A stretch of DNA of 64,000 nt from NCBI GenBank assembly GCA_003254925.1, contig QANZ01054682.1, positions 38,162-102,161 on the forward strand. Reading direction: 5' to 3'. This stretch comes from Chamaecrista fasciculata. Taxonomy: Eukaryota > Streptophyta > Magnoliopsida > Fabales > Fabaceae. The number at the start of each line of letters is the position of its first letter. The first letter of the stretch is position 1. Shown here one piece after another: positions 12,661 through 25,544 of this stretch. Under the pieces are notes generated by a model. The model saw only the letters and a list, made by a program, of their open reading frames with translations. It was not told where the DNA came from and did no database searches. The position numbers were made by a program, and so were the translations under genes.

Positions 12661-12894
12661 TTAATTTTATTAAAACCACATAGTAGAGCTGCATGACAAA
12701 AAAAAAAAAACTTTTTTTTCCCTTTCCATAATTTTTGTGACAACAAAACCACAAAAGATGAGAAATGAGTGATCCAGAACAAAGGTATAAAAATTTAGAC
12801 AAATTTATTTATAATCATCCCATGCTGATGATGATGAACGAGTATAGTCCAAGACTCCAAGCCCAAGTTCTCAAACTTTCCTCTTCTTCTTGCA

Positions 12895-15800
12895 ATGGCC
12901 TTTGTGGGTACAACTTTATCACCAAACCACTCCTCACTTTTCTCACGAACCAAACAGTCCCTATTTCATCTTCATTCTCCTCCTTCCACAAGAAGAGGCG
13001 TGGTCGTTGTAGTGCGAGCAGAGAGTATGACTACCGAGAAATTGGGAATCAAGATTGAGCGAAACCCACCTGAGGATAAGCTCACTCAGCTTGGTATTAG
13101 GCAATGGCCCAAGTAATAAACTTCATTTCTTCTTCATCATCATCTTATATTTTGCCCTTTCTGTTTCACTCTTTTAAGTTCTGTTTATCTTATTGTTTAC
13201 CTTTATGGGTTCCTTGACTTGAAATGTGTTGTTGTATGATCTTATATGGTTTTCTGATTGAAAATCCTTAATATGTTATTGGGTTTTGGGATTTGGGGTT
13301 AGGATTTCTTGTTTCTTTTCCCCATTTTTGGTGGATGAATCATGTACTAGAGGAACCCATGAGGCCAAACTCAGTCAATTTGGTGTTAAGCAGTAGACCA
13401 AGTAAAGTTTGTTTCTTTAGGAGTAAATTAATGATTTGCTCCCTCGAACATAACATATGTATCAAGTTAGTTCTTAGAAGATGAAATCATATTATTTTAG
13501 TCTAGATACAATTACAACAAATTTAATCCTTTTGTTAAGAACACCAGTCATTAATTTACTTTTCCTGATCAACTTTCCCTTTTCTTTCACTCTTTCTGTC
13601 ATGTTTCGTACACCTATGAAGGTTCCTTGACTTGAAATGTATTCTATGATTATCTGTTATTTCCTAATGGAAAACCCCTAAATCCCTAATAATCTAACTA
13701 ATGGAATTGGAGATTTTTTTTTATAACCCTAATTTTTGGTGATTGAATAAGCATTCCTAGCCAAACTCACTCAACTTGATGCTAGGCAATAGTCCATGTA
13801 AACTAAAAAATTTATTTCTTTAATTCTTTAAGTTGCTCTCAGTTTCACTCTACTTTAATATATGAGTATATACCTATGCTGTTACCTTGACTTGAAACTT
13901 TCTCTATATTGAATTATGGGATTTAAACTTTGGAAAGAAATTATTTTTCCTATTAGTAGTGGTCTAGTGGATGTATTATACTATTTTTCTGTGCTTTTTT
14001 TTGGGGGGTTATATTCCCATTCCTTAGAAGTGATTTTGGTCTGTGTTTTGCTTTATACGGTCATTTTCCTTCAATCATTGTAAGAATACAAAGACATAAG
14101 TTATATTAACTCCTCATTTGATGCTCCCATCCATGAGTCTTTGCATCTTGTGACTGTTTATTCTAATCACTGACTGAATTAATATTGATTACCGAAATAA
14201 TACTCCTTTCGATTGCTACACCAAGAAGCGATGAACTTTATCTGCATCCAAATCTCATATTAAACCTGGTGCAGCTCCTCAAAGCACACATATATACAGT
14301 ATTTTTCAGTTTTCACTTTGTTTTCCTGTCAATATTTGTGCCATCTCATTATCCATCCTCCTCATTTGCCATTCCAATTTTAACAAAATCTCTTGTACAA
14401 TCAGAAGATAAATAAGGTGGCCTCCATTGTACTGGTATCTTAGACTTTTAGTTATTTTGAATACTTAGCTATAGGATATCGAATTATAAGACTAGTTCAG
14501 GACTTGAGTGAAAATTGCATGGTATTTAGACATTCTTATATTTGGTATCCTAAGTGAATGTTATAATAAAAAGAGAGTGTTGAGAATCATGAATCAATAG
14601 TCAATCTCATTTATCAAGTTAGTTGGTCAGTATATTTATTAGGTAGTTGAGTAGTTCAACATTAAATGTTCTATGTGCTTTTCTTGTGTATTTATATGTG
14701 AGCAAGCTTCAATGTAGAATGTATGAATCCAATCTTATTCAATGAAATCTATTTCCAACAGAGAGAAAATGCCAAATTCATGGAAATGGACAAAGTTTTA
14801 TGTGTGTGAACTGTGAAATATGGAGTACTTGTATTTGGAGGAAAATTATGCCTCCAAGCATTTTTGACGATAGTTAATTAGTTATACTGTCTGCATACAT
14901 CCAACTTAACTATGCAAAACACTAAAAATTCTCAGGTCATAGTGAAATTTTTGATAGTACATCAAAAAGTGGTCACTGTAGTCTGTAATTCTTATTTGAG
15001 ACTATTTACTTGCTGTGTCCGATGGGAATGTGACCATGATTAACTATGTCTTGCCATTATTTAGGGCTTGTTTAGGAGGATGGAGTAAAGTAGGTGGGGT
15101 GGGAAAAAAAACCCAGGCCATCATTTGGATTAGAGTTTAGGAGGTTTTTGATGGTTTGACTCCCTTTTGTTTTTCCAATTCTGTTTTACTTTTTGATCAT
15201 CCATATTTCTCCACTTACAAGTGTAATATTGTAAATTTATACTTTCGCAGTTCCAAATTGGTCCATTCTGTTAATTACTTTGTGACTTTCATATATTATG
15301 GATTTTTTTTAAACAAAGAAAACACTGGGTGTGGCTTCTTATGAAAGCATCTTTCTTTGCAGTCCATATTTTGAACTTGAACTAATTATAGAATGATGCG
15401 TATATTTTTAAAAAAAGTTCAGAGTAAGTTAATGATTTGGTCTCTGAAAGATGACAAATATCTCAATTTAATCCCTGAAAAATGAAATTGTACAATTTAG
15501 TCTTTGAAAGATGCAATTATAACCGATTTGACCCTTTTGTTAATGAAACCAATTGAAATTTAATAGTAAATGTGATGTAGTTTTAAATTTTGTTTACATT
15601 ACAATAAACTTGAGGTTAGAAAGTTCTATTTGTTATTTAATTTGAATTGAAATTTTAGTAAAACGACTAAAATTCTAAAAAGATTGTCATTGGGATTAGA
15701 TTGTATAATTTTATGACTAAATTGAGATATTTATCATCTTTCAGAGACCAAATCATTAATTTATTCTAAACCTTATAAAAGTTTCACGCATCATCCTACA

Positions 15801-16077
15801 ATTGGTTAACCTGGTAGTAAAGATCTAAAGAGTCTTATCTGAGTTTTTTCCTTTGAACTTCGATGCATACAGGTGGGGTTGCCCGCCGAGCAAATTTCCG
15901 TGGACATACGAAGCGAAAGAGACATGCTATCTGTTGGAAGGGAAAGTGAAGGTCACTCCCAGTGGTTCCAATGAATCAGTTGAAATTGGTGCAGGTGACT
16001 TGGTTGTGTTCCCAAAAGGGATGAGTTGCACTTGGGATGTTTCTGAGAAAGTGGACAAGCACTATCAGTTTGAGTGA
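12895..16077 (+). CDS. Plastid-targeted small cupin (Cupin_3/DUF861-type), 140 aa
   Basis: Two exons, 12895-13112 and 15873-16077, join within a Lys codon (AA+G) just before a conserved Trp. The N-terminal ~44 residues are Ser/Thr/Arg-rich with few acids and end near VVRAES, a typical plastid transit peptide; the mature part starts near MTTEKLGIKIERNPP. Residues 74-140 form one cupin barrel with the landmarks YLLEGKVKV and GDLVVFPKGM. The canonical HxH metal ligands of cupins are not present, as is usual in this plant subgroup (RmlC-like, related to the EutQ type). The substrate is unknown. The 2.76-kb intron carries two decayed duplicates of the exon 1 end and two MITEs. A paralogue with the same intron position lies at 40105-42369. 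Confidence 0.88.
13330..13900 (+). repeat. Two decayed tandem copies of exon 1 end plus intron start
   Basis: The segment around the exon 1 splice donor (about 13060-13270) recurs at about 13330-13700 and again at about 13735-13900. Landmarks are the 'aaactcactcaacttg..gctaggcaat' block ending in a GTAAA-type donor (13401 and 13797) and 'ccttgacttgaaa' at 13212, 13625 and 13885. The first copy is split by a MITE fragment at about 13424-13560. The unit without the MITE is about 255-290 bp. Both copies contain in-frame stops and are not functional exons. Confidence 0.72.
15391..15797. mobile_element. MITE, 'gagtaa..aatgatttggtc' family, in cupin intron
   Basis: Long inverted arms run from GAATGATGCG and AATGATTTGGTCTCTGAAAG on the left to CTTTCAGAGACCAAATCATT and CGCATCATCC on the right. 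A truncated relative is at about 13424-13560. Target duplication unclear. Confidence 0.65.
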
Positions 16078-16681
16078 ATCACATTATATTACATGGATGC
16101 CTTATGTTATGTATGAATGAATGCCTTGTGTAATTCTCACTTCTGAGCTTTCATGAACAGATTTGGCATAGCAGGCTGTAAATTTGGATGAAATAAATAA
16201 GCACTTTATGAAGTAGTAATCAGCATTTGTAGCATTTTATGAAGGTTAGTTTTTGGACAGGGAATGGAATTCATGTTTGGTGAAAGTTGAAAGTTGCAAA
16301 TCTTACAATTAAAATCATTCAAAGTTCACTTTCTGTACCATTCACAAACAAGAGAAATTCAATTTCATACTCATAACTTATGCAAACCCAAACAAGGGAT
16401 GACTTGTTGAAAGTTGCATATTTATTAGTTCTATCACTTTATGTGATTAATGATTTTGCTCGTGTGATTATAAATTATCATTAATTTAGTTTTATGATTA
16501 AAAAAAAGGGGCATACTCAAAATTAAAAATACAAAAACTTTTCAATACTAAAATATAATATAATAAAGAAAACACAAAAATGTTTATGAATAGTTAAGAG
16601 GGACTTTTCTTAATTTTTAAATTAGAGAGGATTAAATTGAATAATTAATTATGTCTTCAGTTGAAGGGATATTTTGTATTA

Positions 16682-17035
16682 GGCAAAAGTATCTTGTTAG
16701 TTCCAAAATTTTACACCAACTATCAATTACGTCCTTAATATTTTATATTATTTTTATCAATTTCATCATTTGACTAATTTCTTTCAATAAATTAATGACA
16801 AACTTTATCCTATATTTTCAATCTGAGGTAGGATTTGAGTTTTTTTTTTCTATCAATTTTACATTATATGTCATTATCCACGAAAATTCCGTCATTAATA
16901 TTTGGCTAAAATAATACTAGAGAATAAAATTGACCAAAATGTAAAACATCGGTAATGGAATTGCCAAAAAAAAAAAGATTAAGGATGAAATTGACAATCG
17001 GTGTAAAATTTGGAGACCAAAAAAGTGATTTTGCC
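16682..17035. mobile_element. Mutator-like MITE, 'ggcaaaa...ttttgcc' family
   Basis: Ends GGCAAAAGTATC and GTGATTTTGCC, flanked by a perfect 10-bp duplication TTTTGTATTA (16672-16681 and 17036-17045). It carries the same arms as the copies at 10564 and 12291. Confidence 0.82.
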
Positions 17036-17045
17036 TTTTGTATTA

Positions 17046-18040
17046 TTTAAAGGGCAAAACTTATGTAAAACTCCTTACATCTCCAACAAACATTGGACAA
17101 GTGATAAAAATTTTATTCATAATCAATCTTGGTAAAGACTCAAAAAAAGTGAATATTAAACATATTTTTTTTACATGAACAATTATAGAAGAGAGATGAT
17201 ATAAATTTAACTTGTGATTAGAGAAACCTTATAATTTAAACTACCTCGTTATAGTAAACCACTTGTTTGCTACCTAGACATCTACACTTGTTGGTTGTTG
17301 CTTGTTTGCTCCCCATATATATATGGTCATTTTAGTATTCATATCCTTCTACACTTGTTTACTATGCTTTTAAAAGTGTTCGTATTCAAAAGTTTATAGT
17401 AAAATTTGATTTTAATTTTTTTATATAATGTTATAAAAGAATTTTGTTTCAGTTTATTATTTATTTATAAAATCATCTTTTTACACATTAGACACAACTG
17501 TTTATTTTTCTTTATTTTTACAATAAGAATATCTCATAAGAGTTTTTATATCAATTTAATTGTTCTTATTTTCATGTTTTTTATCTCACCTCCTCCGATG
17601 ACTTTCTCTTGGGTCTCTTTGTTATTGACGGTTTTGTCTCTGAGCTAGTTGCTCAACATTTTGGGCAAAGTTGAGGTGAAAAATCACGGATGACAAGGAG
17701 AAGACGATGAGTCGGCAAATGAAGGAGAACCCATGGGCCAAATTGGAACGTCAATTTGGGTGTGTTTGCTTTTGGCCTTTGCCAAAATCGGAGCTTAAAA
17801 ACAGGATTTGTCAAAACAATGCGATGATGTTCAGATTTTTTAGGGTTATGTTGACGTTAGCGTTCGATTTTCTGAGTTTTTCAATTTGTTTTAGGAATGA
17901 AATCAGAGGGAGAGAGAACATATAATATTCTTGAACATGTCATTTTGATTCTTAAGTTTTAGAGGTCATTTTTAGAAGATGAATGAGTTTCTTGGCTGGG
18001 TTGTAATTAATTAAGGATTTAGCTCAAAAAAATCATGAGA
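17046..18040. other. Gene-free spacer
   Basis: AT-rich sequence with scattered short ORFs that lack splice signals, recognisable domains or codon bias. I see no gene here. Confidence 0.5.
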
Positions 18041-18567
18041 AAATGGTAGAGTACTGTAATTAACAGAAGTCTGAGACCTTTATTTTTTGCAATTATTTTT
18101 AGACCATTTTTAGTCCCTAAGTGAAACTTTCTTATTAAACCCCTAAAGTCTTCTCCCTTTGCGCTTTGATTCATTTACCAAGAGAAAAAGGACTCAAATG
18201 CAAAAAAATCAAGAAACTTACTGGATTGAAGTGTGGTTCTCTCCTTTATTTTCCTTTTTCGAACAAGTTTTAAATTTTTATAGGATTATTTGCCAATTTA
18301 ATCTAGTCTGATGTGTAGTATTTGATATGAATAAGATAGATGATTTGAGAGCCAAATAAGCATTTAACGGTGATACGTCATCAGGTTAATTGACGGTTAA
18401 CAGCTCATGGATCAAAAGGTTGACGGTTGAGTAAAATTCAAATATTGATTCGTATTTTCCTAAACTCCACGAACTGAATCATTGAACCAATGCAAATTCA
18501 AGGACTAAAAAGTAGATTTTCTCTAATTAAAACTTAAAAAAAAAAGCTTAGGAATGAGTTTTTAAAT

Positions 18568-18954
18568 GGCAAAAGTACTAATTTCATCCCCAAACTTTAC
18601 ACCAACTGTCAATTTCGTCCCCAATTTTATTTTGCTGTCAATTTCATTTCCAATGTTTTGTATTTGGGTCAATTTTATCTTTCGCTCTTACTTTAGCCAA
18701 ATATTAACGATAGAATCTACGTGGTTACTGATATATAATGTAAAAATAATAGAAAAAAAAATTCAAATCCTAACTCAGATTGAAAAATAAGATGCATCAA
18801 TTGTCAATTTTATCTTTTACTCTTACTTTAACTAAATATTAATAACAGAATCTACGTAGTTAATGATATATAATTTAAAATTGACCAAAATGTGAAACAT
18901 TGAGGATGAAATTGACAACAAAAAAAGATTCACAACAAAATTAATACTTTTACC
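18568..18954. mobile_element. Worn MITE, 'ggcaaaa...ttttgcc' family
   Basis: Left end GGCAAAAGTACTAATTTC and right end TTAATACTTTTACC are imperfect complements. The interior repeats the 'cttactttagccaaatatta' segment twice. The target duplication is lost, so it looks older than its relatives. Confidence 0.6.
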
Positions 18955-19033
18955 GATCGGGAATTAACATTACGTTGACAATATATAGGACCTTAGATTC
19001 ACTAAATATTGAGAAGACTTGAATCCAATGCTT

Positions 19034-19035
<2 letters not shown>

Positions 19036-19066
<31 letters not shown>
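19036..19066. repeat. (TA)n microsatellite
   Basis: An alternating TA run of about 30 bp. Confidence 0.85.
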
Positions 19067-19067
<1 letters not shown>

Positions 19068-19220
19068 CCTGAAATACTTTGATATATATAATCTGAATCC
19101 TTTTAGTTTTTTTTTTGGGTAAAAATATCCTTTTAGTTTTAGCATTCAATGGAATCGAGATTCCCGCTTTTTTGACCATATATTTTTGTCCTTATTATTT
19201 GGTCCAACAAAGGCGTCCAT

Positions 19221-19303
19221 TCAACTTTATCACCAAACCACTCTTCAGTTCTTCACTCTTCTCACGAACCAAGCAGTCCCGAATTCATCTTCATTCTCCT
19301 CCT
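19221..19303 (+). pseudogene. Stray copy of cupin exon 1 (transit-peptide part)
   Basis: This 83-bp stretch closely matches cupin exon 1 at about 12911-12993: it shares AACTTTATCACCAAACCACT, TCTCACGAACCAA and ATTCATCTTCATTCTCCTCC. It differs by a small insertion after 'ccactc' and several substitutions, and the reading frame of the parent is not kept. No cupin core follows. It is a gene scrap left by a partial duplication about 6.3 kb downstream of its source. Confidence 0.72.
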
Positions 19304-19416
19304 GCATCAGATTCTCAATTTCTCATCATCTGAGAGATCTCTACCATCTCCATTGAAGCCAAGGAGCCTATCCTTATAAGAGACCATCGTTCTCTTCTTT
19401 GATCGAAGGAGACCTT

Positions 19417-19601
19417 TTTTTTTTTTTTTTAAGGTAATGTTATGGGTTTCTCCCGCCTATCCGTGTAACGGTCTAAGCGAGGACTAATCTCATTCGGGTT
19501 ACAGAGACGAAACGGCCGTGCCCTCCCAACAATGTCGACTCTAGGGATCGAACCTGGGTCCTCTCACCTAGGATGTAGCTCGTCAACAACTACACCAAAC
19601 A
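19417..19601 (-). mobile_element. tRNA-derived SINE with 13-bp target duplication
   Basis: On the minus strand the element starts with a tRNA-like head (TTTGGTGTAGT A-box region, then B-box GGTTCGATCCC near 19548) and ends in an A-tract, seen as the T-run at 19417-19430. CGAAGGAGACCTT occurs on both sides (19404-19416 and 19602-19614). Relatives are at 41878-42055 and 50010-50195. Confidence 0.8.
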
Positions 19602-20044
19602 CGAAGGAGACCTTCTTGTTGCTATGGTCAAGTAAATCCTGCTCCTCTGCCTAAACACCATCCTCCATGGACCTAGATCCTCTGCAGTATGCACACAAAA
19701 TGCAGAGAACCAAAATGCAATGCAATTGCGAGACGTTCTCTCACTAAAACACTTTCAACTTATAATTGCAATTTTGTAAAGGCTCATGAGTAATGAAATA
19801 AAATATATTATTCAGTTATTGAATTATTATAATCATCAATGATTTATTCTTAGGTGAAATTAAAAGATGAAAAAAATAACAATATGTTACAAAATAAAAA
19901 CAGTAAAATATTATATTTTTCCTATATATATCATGAAAATGAAGAAAATATACATAAATTTTTTTAAAAAGTGTATTGTAAAGTCTTTTCGTCCTCGTAA
20001 CTACACAATTTAAAAGAAACGAATTTATTTTTAAAGGTATTATT

Positions 20045-20578
20045 CAATGTTATTAAAATTGGATCAGAGAGTGACCCAGACCTTCGGGTCTCGAGTTGAT
20101 TAGTTCAATAAGTTGGATGACGGTTAAATCGGATTACATTATAAAAAAATAAATAAAATAAATATAACTATAAAATTTATATAACAATAAGATATACTTG
20201 TGAGTTGTGAATCCATAATTTTATTATCCTACACAAAAAAATATACAAAAGTCACAATATGAATAATTATTAAGTTAGTAAAACTAAAAGTGAAAAATGA
20301 GTTTTTTTTTTTGTTTTGTTTTGTTTTATTAGTTTACAATATTTTATATTGAGTTTCATATTATTTATTTTACATTTAGTCCACAAACTCAACAAAAAAA
20401 AAAGTTTTTTTTTTAAAATAGTGACCCGTCTGATTTTCAAAATACCGCTCCAGGTCAATCCGTTTTAAAATGGTCCAACCTTCTAAATGATCCAATGGTC
20501 CAAACCAAGCCATCTTCACTTTCGGGTCCTGGTCGGTCTGGTTCGACCATTTGGTCAAGTCCAATTTTCATAACATTG
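20045..20578. mobile_element. Non-autonomous hAT-like element
   Basis: Inverted ends CAATGTTATTAAAATTGGA and TCCAATTTTCATAACATTG are flanked by a perfect 8-bp duplication GTATTATT (20037-20044 and 20579-20586), diagnostic of hAT. There is no transposase. The arms contain GGTCCAACC/GACCCGG-type motifs also seen at 44928-45537. Confidence 0.82.
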
Positions 20579-20586
20579 GTATTATT

Positions 20587-21240
20587 CTTTCAACAAAATT
20601 AATTTTTTTTAAATTAATTATCTTATTTTTTATGTACGGTGTACTGCTGAAATTATTTATCAAATTCTGGACAATTATTTGTTGTTAGTTGAAGATAAAT
20701 TATTTGGTTCATGAATTTGTAAAAATTATTCTATTTGGATCCCTGAATGTATTTTTTGGTCATTAAATTTGAAAGAGGCACCCAATCGTTGATGAATGCG
20801 ATTGGGTTGAGACATACATTTTACTTATTTAAGAATCAATTCGTTGAATCGATATAAAATTATGGACCAAATATTAGATTTTTTTAAAAATTTTCATGTT
20901 AATTACATTTTGGTCCCTTCATTTCATTCCACAAAATACAATTGGTCAACGGTCATATTAATGGCCGAGGAAGAAAAAACGATTATTTATTTTACAATTT
21001 TTGGTATGTCACTTTTGAATTTTTTAACATTTTGATCCTTTAATTTATTTTTTGGCCGAGAGTTTGCAATAGAAAGACCCAATTATTAATAATTGTGATC
21101 CTTTAATGACTTATAAATAATGAAATCAAATATTTCAATTATTTTTTTAGTTCAAAATAATTAGGTGGTCCTTGAATTTTAAATGGTGGAATAACACTGA
21201 AAATGGTAATTTTGTTTTTGGTGAATTAAAATGGGGTTTA
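20587..21240. other. Repeat-rich spacer upstream of S15
   Basis: AT-rich DNA with several 'tttggtccctt' and 'ggtccttgaatttt' motifs that look like MITE arm fragments. No gene seen. Confidence 0.45.
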
Positions 21241-21309
21241 GGTGAAGCCCAATGGACCATCCTACCCGTTATACTTACAACAAAAACCCTAATCCTCATT
21301 CGAGAATTG

Positions 21310-23120
<1,811 letters not shown>

Positions 23121-23420
23121 GTATGGAATTTATTAAATATTATATTTACCTTTTAATTTTATTCCCGTGTGAGATTAAATTTGTAGAGTATTGAAAAATG
23201 AATTGCCATGTTGGTTTTGAGTTAGAAACGAAGAGAATTATATTGGATTTTCTTCAAGATTCGTGCTAAGATTTATGATAGTATTATATGAATTGTAATT
23301 GGCATAAATTCGTTGAATATTTTAATGGAATATGCATTTATACCATTTAAAGTTTTAAACCATAATTTCAGGGACATGAATGAACTTTGTAAAAATAATT
23401 GGGCAGAAAATTTTATTTTA

Positions 23421-24082
23421 GAGGAAACCTACTATTTGGTTCCTCATTTTTCAGGATTTGAACTATTTGGTCCCTCAATTTTGAAAAATACAACCATTTG
23501 GTCCCTCTTCCCTCTTCATTCCTGATTTCTCATCTCGGTCCATCTTCACAAAACGAAGATGATTAAAGCGCATGTGGGTGATTATTCGTGGCAACCACAT
23601 CCTGAATCTGATTACAAAAACAAGAAGAAAGCAAATTAAAGAAGGCATAGCCACTTCCTGAATCTTCCCGCTCTTCCACTCTATTACGTCGTAAATTCTC
23701 TTCTCTCCGACTCCAATTCCACCCATACTCCCATCTTTTCCCAGGTTATCATTCAATCATATATTCTTTGCCTTCATCATTTTCGTTTTGTGAAGATGGA
23801 CCCAGAGAGAGATGAGAAATTAGGAATGAAGAGGGAAGGGGGGAAGAGGGACCAAGTGGTTGTATTTTCCAAAACGAGGGACCAAATAGTTAAACATGTG
23901 GCATTTAACATGCCACATGTACACTTAACGGCCATGTCATCACACTCAGTAATGGAGTTAGCCTACAGGAACTAACGAGTTAACATTTCTAATTTTTAAG
24001 GGACCAAATAGTCTATTTCAATAATGCAGGGACCAAATAGTTCAAATCGTGAAAAATGAGGGACCAAATAGTAGGTTTCCTC
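23421..24082. mobile_element. Mutator-like element with gene-like interior
   Basis: Ends GAGGAAACCTACTATTTGG and CCAAATAGTAGGTTTCCTC, with a perfect 9-bp duplication TTTATTTTA (23412-23420 and 24083-24091). The arms contain repeated 'ggtccct' units. The centre (about 23540-23790) is less AT-rich and unlike the arms, perhaps captured host DNA. Confidence 0.82.
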
Positions 24083-24145
24083 TTTATTTTATTTGAATTT
24101 GAAATAATGCGAGAATTATGGGATAGTCCAAATTTTTTTAAAAAG

Positions 24146-24460
24146 CTGCATTTTAGTCCCTACGGAACCCAAGAACCGTGGGTTTTGAATGATTTTCACA
24201 AAATAAGAGAGCCATTAGAGCATTCTTCCATCCAGGTCTCCGTATAATTTTAAAAACATCTCAAAATGTGTAAAGTATCTTAACACAAGAATAAAATTGC
24301 CTAGAGGTGTAAACTAATTTTTTCCTCTTTTTTTCTTTTACGTTTTTTAATGGTGAAAAATTTTGGCAACTTTGGAGACTAAAATGAAACAAAAACTTTT
24401 GGTGATTGAAATGAAATTTTTTACAAATATTGGGAACCAAAATAAAATTTTGGCTTATAA
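24146..24460. mobile_element. MITE, 'cattttagtccc' family
   Basis: The left arm GCATTTTAGTCCCTACGG faces the right arm AACCAAAATAAAATTTTGGC. They are imperfect inverted repeats, and the target duplication is not clear. Confidence 0.45.
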
Positions 24461-24702
24461 AATATACTCGACATAAATTGATAAAGGAAGTTAGAACTGG
24501 CTTGTGCCTCTTGATACTTGGTTGGGTCCCAAAAATTAAATCGAACAAAGATTAGATCCATATGCTGTTGTCCTGAGTGCCTGAGTCCTCTTGGTCATAG
24601 CCATGATTCCTTTAATCCTTTGTATTTTGATATGGACAACGATAGTTATACGGTAAAATTCTCATCTTTTATATCAAAACTTTTACTTAATTAACAAGTG
24701 TT

Positions 24703-24870
24703 TGGTGTAGTGGTAAGCTATGTGCACTTCAGGGTGAGAATCTCCGAGAGAAGCTAACATTATTAGTAGCCGACGAACAACTGATCTCAGTTTATGTTTA
24801 TGGCGGAAGGGTTACAACTTACAACTAACGAGCCCCCACTCGATTCAGATAATAAATATATAAGATTAGG
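24703..24870 (+). mobile_element. Worn SINE-like sequence
   Basis: Begins GTGTTTGGTGTAGTGGTAAGC, the same head as the SINE at 19417-19601, followed by GCACTTCAGGGTGAGAATCTC. The body diverges and the B-box is decayed. Family membership rests on the head only. Confidence 0.45.
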
Positions 24871-24944
24871 TTGAAGGGATTAGTAATCATGGAATTGGAA
24901 GAGTGGAGTGAATTCCATTTGAAACAAGTAAAATATTGAGAAAT

Positions 24945-25136
24945 GAATCCTCTAGAGTTCCTTTCTCTATATTTCTTGTGGAGTACGAGAGAGAAAAAAA
25001 GAAGAAAAAATAAGAGAAAGAGAAAATATGATTTTATATAATTTTATTTTATGAATTTTATATTTTCTCTCCTCTTCTTCCTTTCTCTCTCTAACTCCAC
25101 AAGAAGAAATGTAGAAAAAAGAAATCTAGAGGATCC
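24945..25136. mobile_element. Fold-back MITE (192 bp)
   Basis: The left arm GAATCCTCTAGAGTTCC...TTTCTTGTGGAG is answered by CTCCACAAGAAGAAA...AATCTAGAGGATCC. The arms are about 40 bp, separated by purine-rich and then AT-rich DNA, with the potential to form a long hairpin. Superfamily not determined. Confidence 0.65.
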
Positions 25137-25544
25137 AATCCCATATGCAGTAAATAAATGTAAAATGTGGAGTGGAATGGAATGGTGAGATATTTCGGCC
25201 AACAAGAGTAGTATTGAGAAGGTGAGATATTCAATCTCAGAGGTTCGTGGTCACTTTGGTCTTTGTAACCAATCAATGAAATGCCATTTCATGTCTCATT
25301 TTGTGGCTGCTTCACAATTTCAAACTAAATTTGTTTAAATAAAATCAATCAAATCCCTTCATTTTTAGGCTTTTGCCCTCGCAAAAATAAGCATATAGAT
25401 TGGTGTAGATGGTGGACTGGAGATTATTGGCGAGTCCATATCATCCATCATCATAAATTATTATGAAATTTTATAAGATGAGAAGACTTCAAATAAAAAA
25501 AATAGTGTACATTAAAGATTAATAAACTAATTTTAAACCCAAAT
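25137..25544. other. Gene-free spacer between the two S15 arms
   Basis: AT-rich unique-looking DNA. No ORF, element ends or RNA gene seen. Confidence 0.45.
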
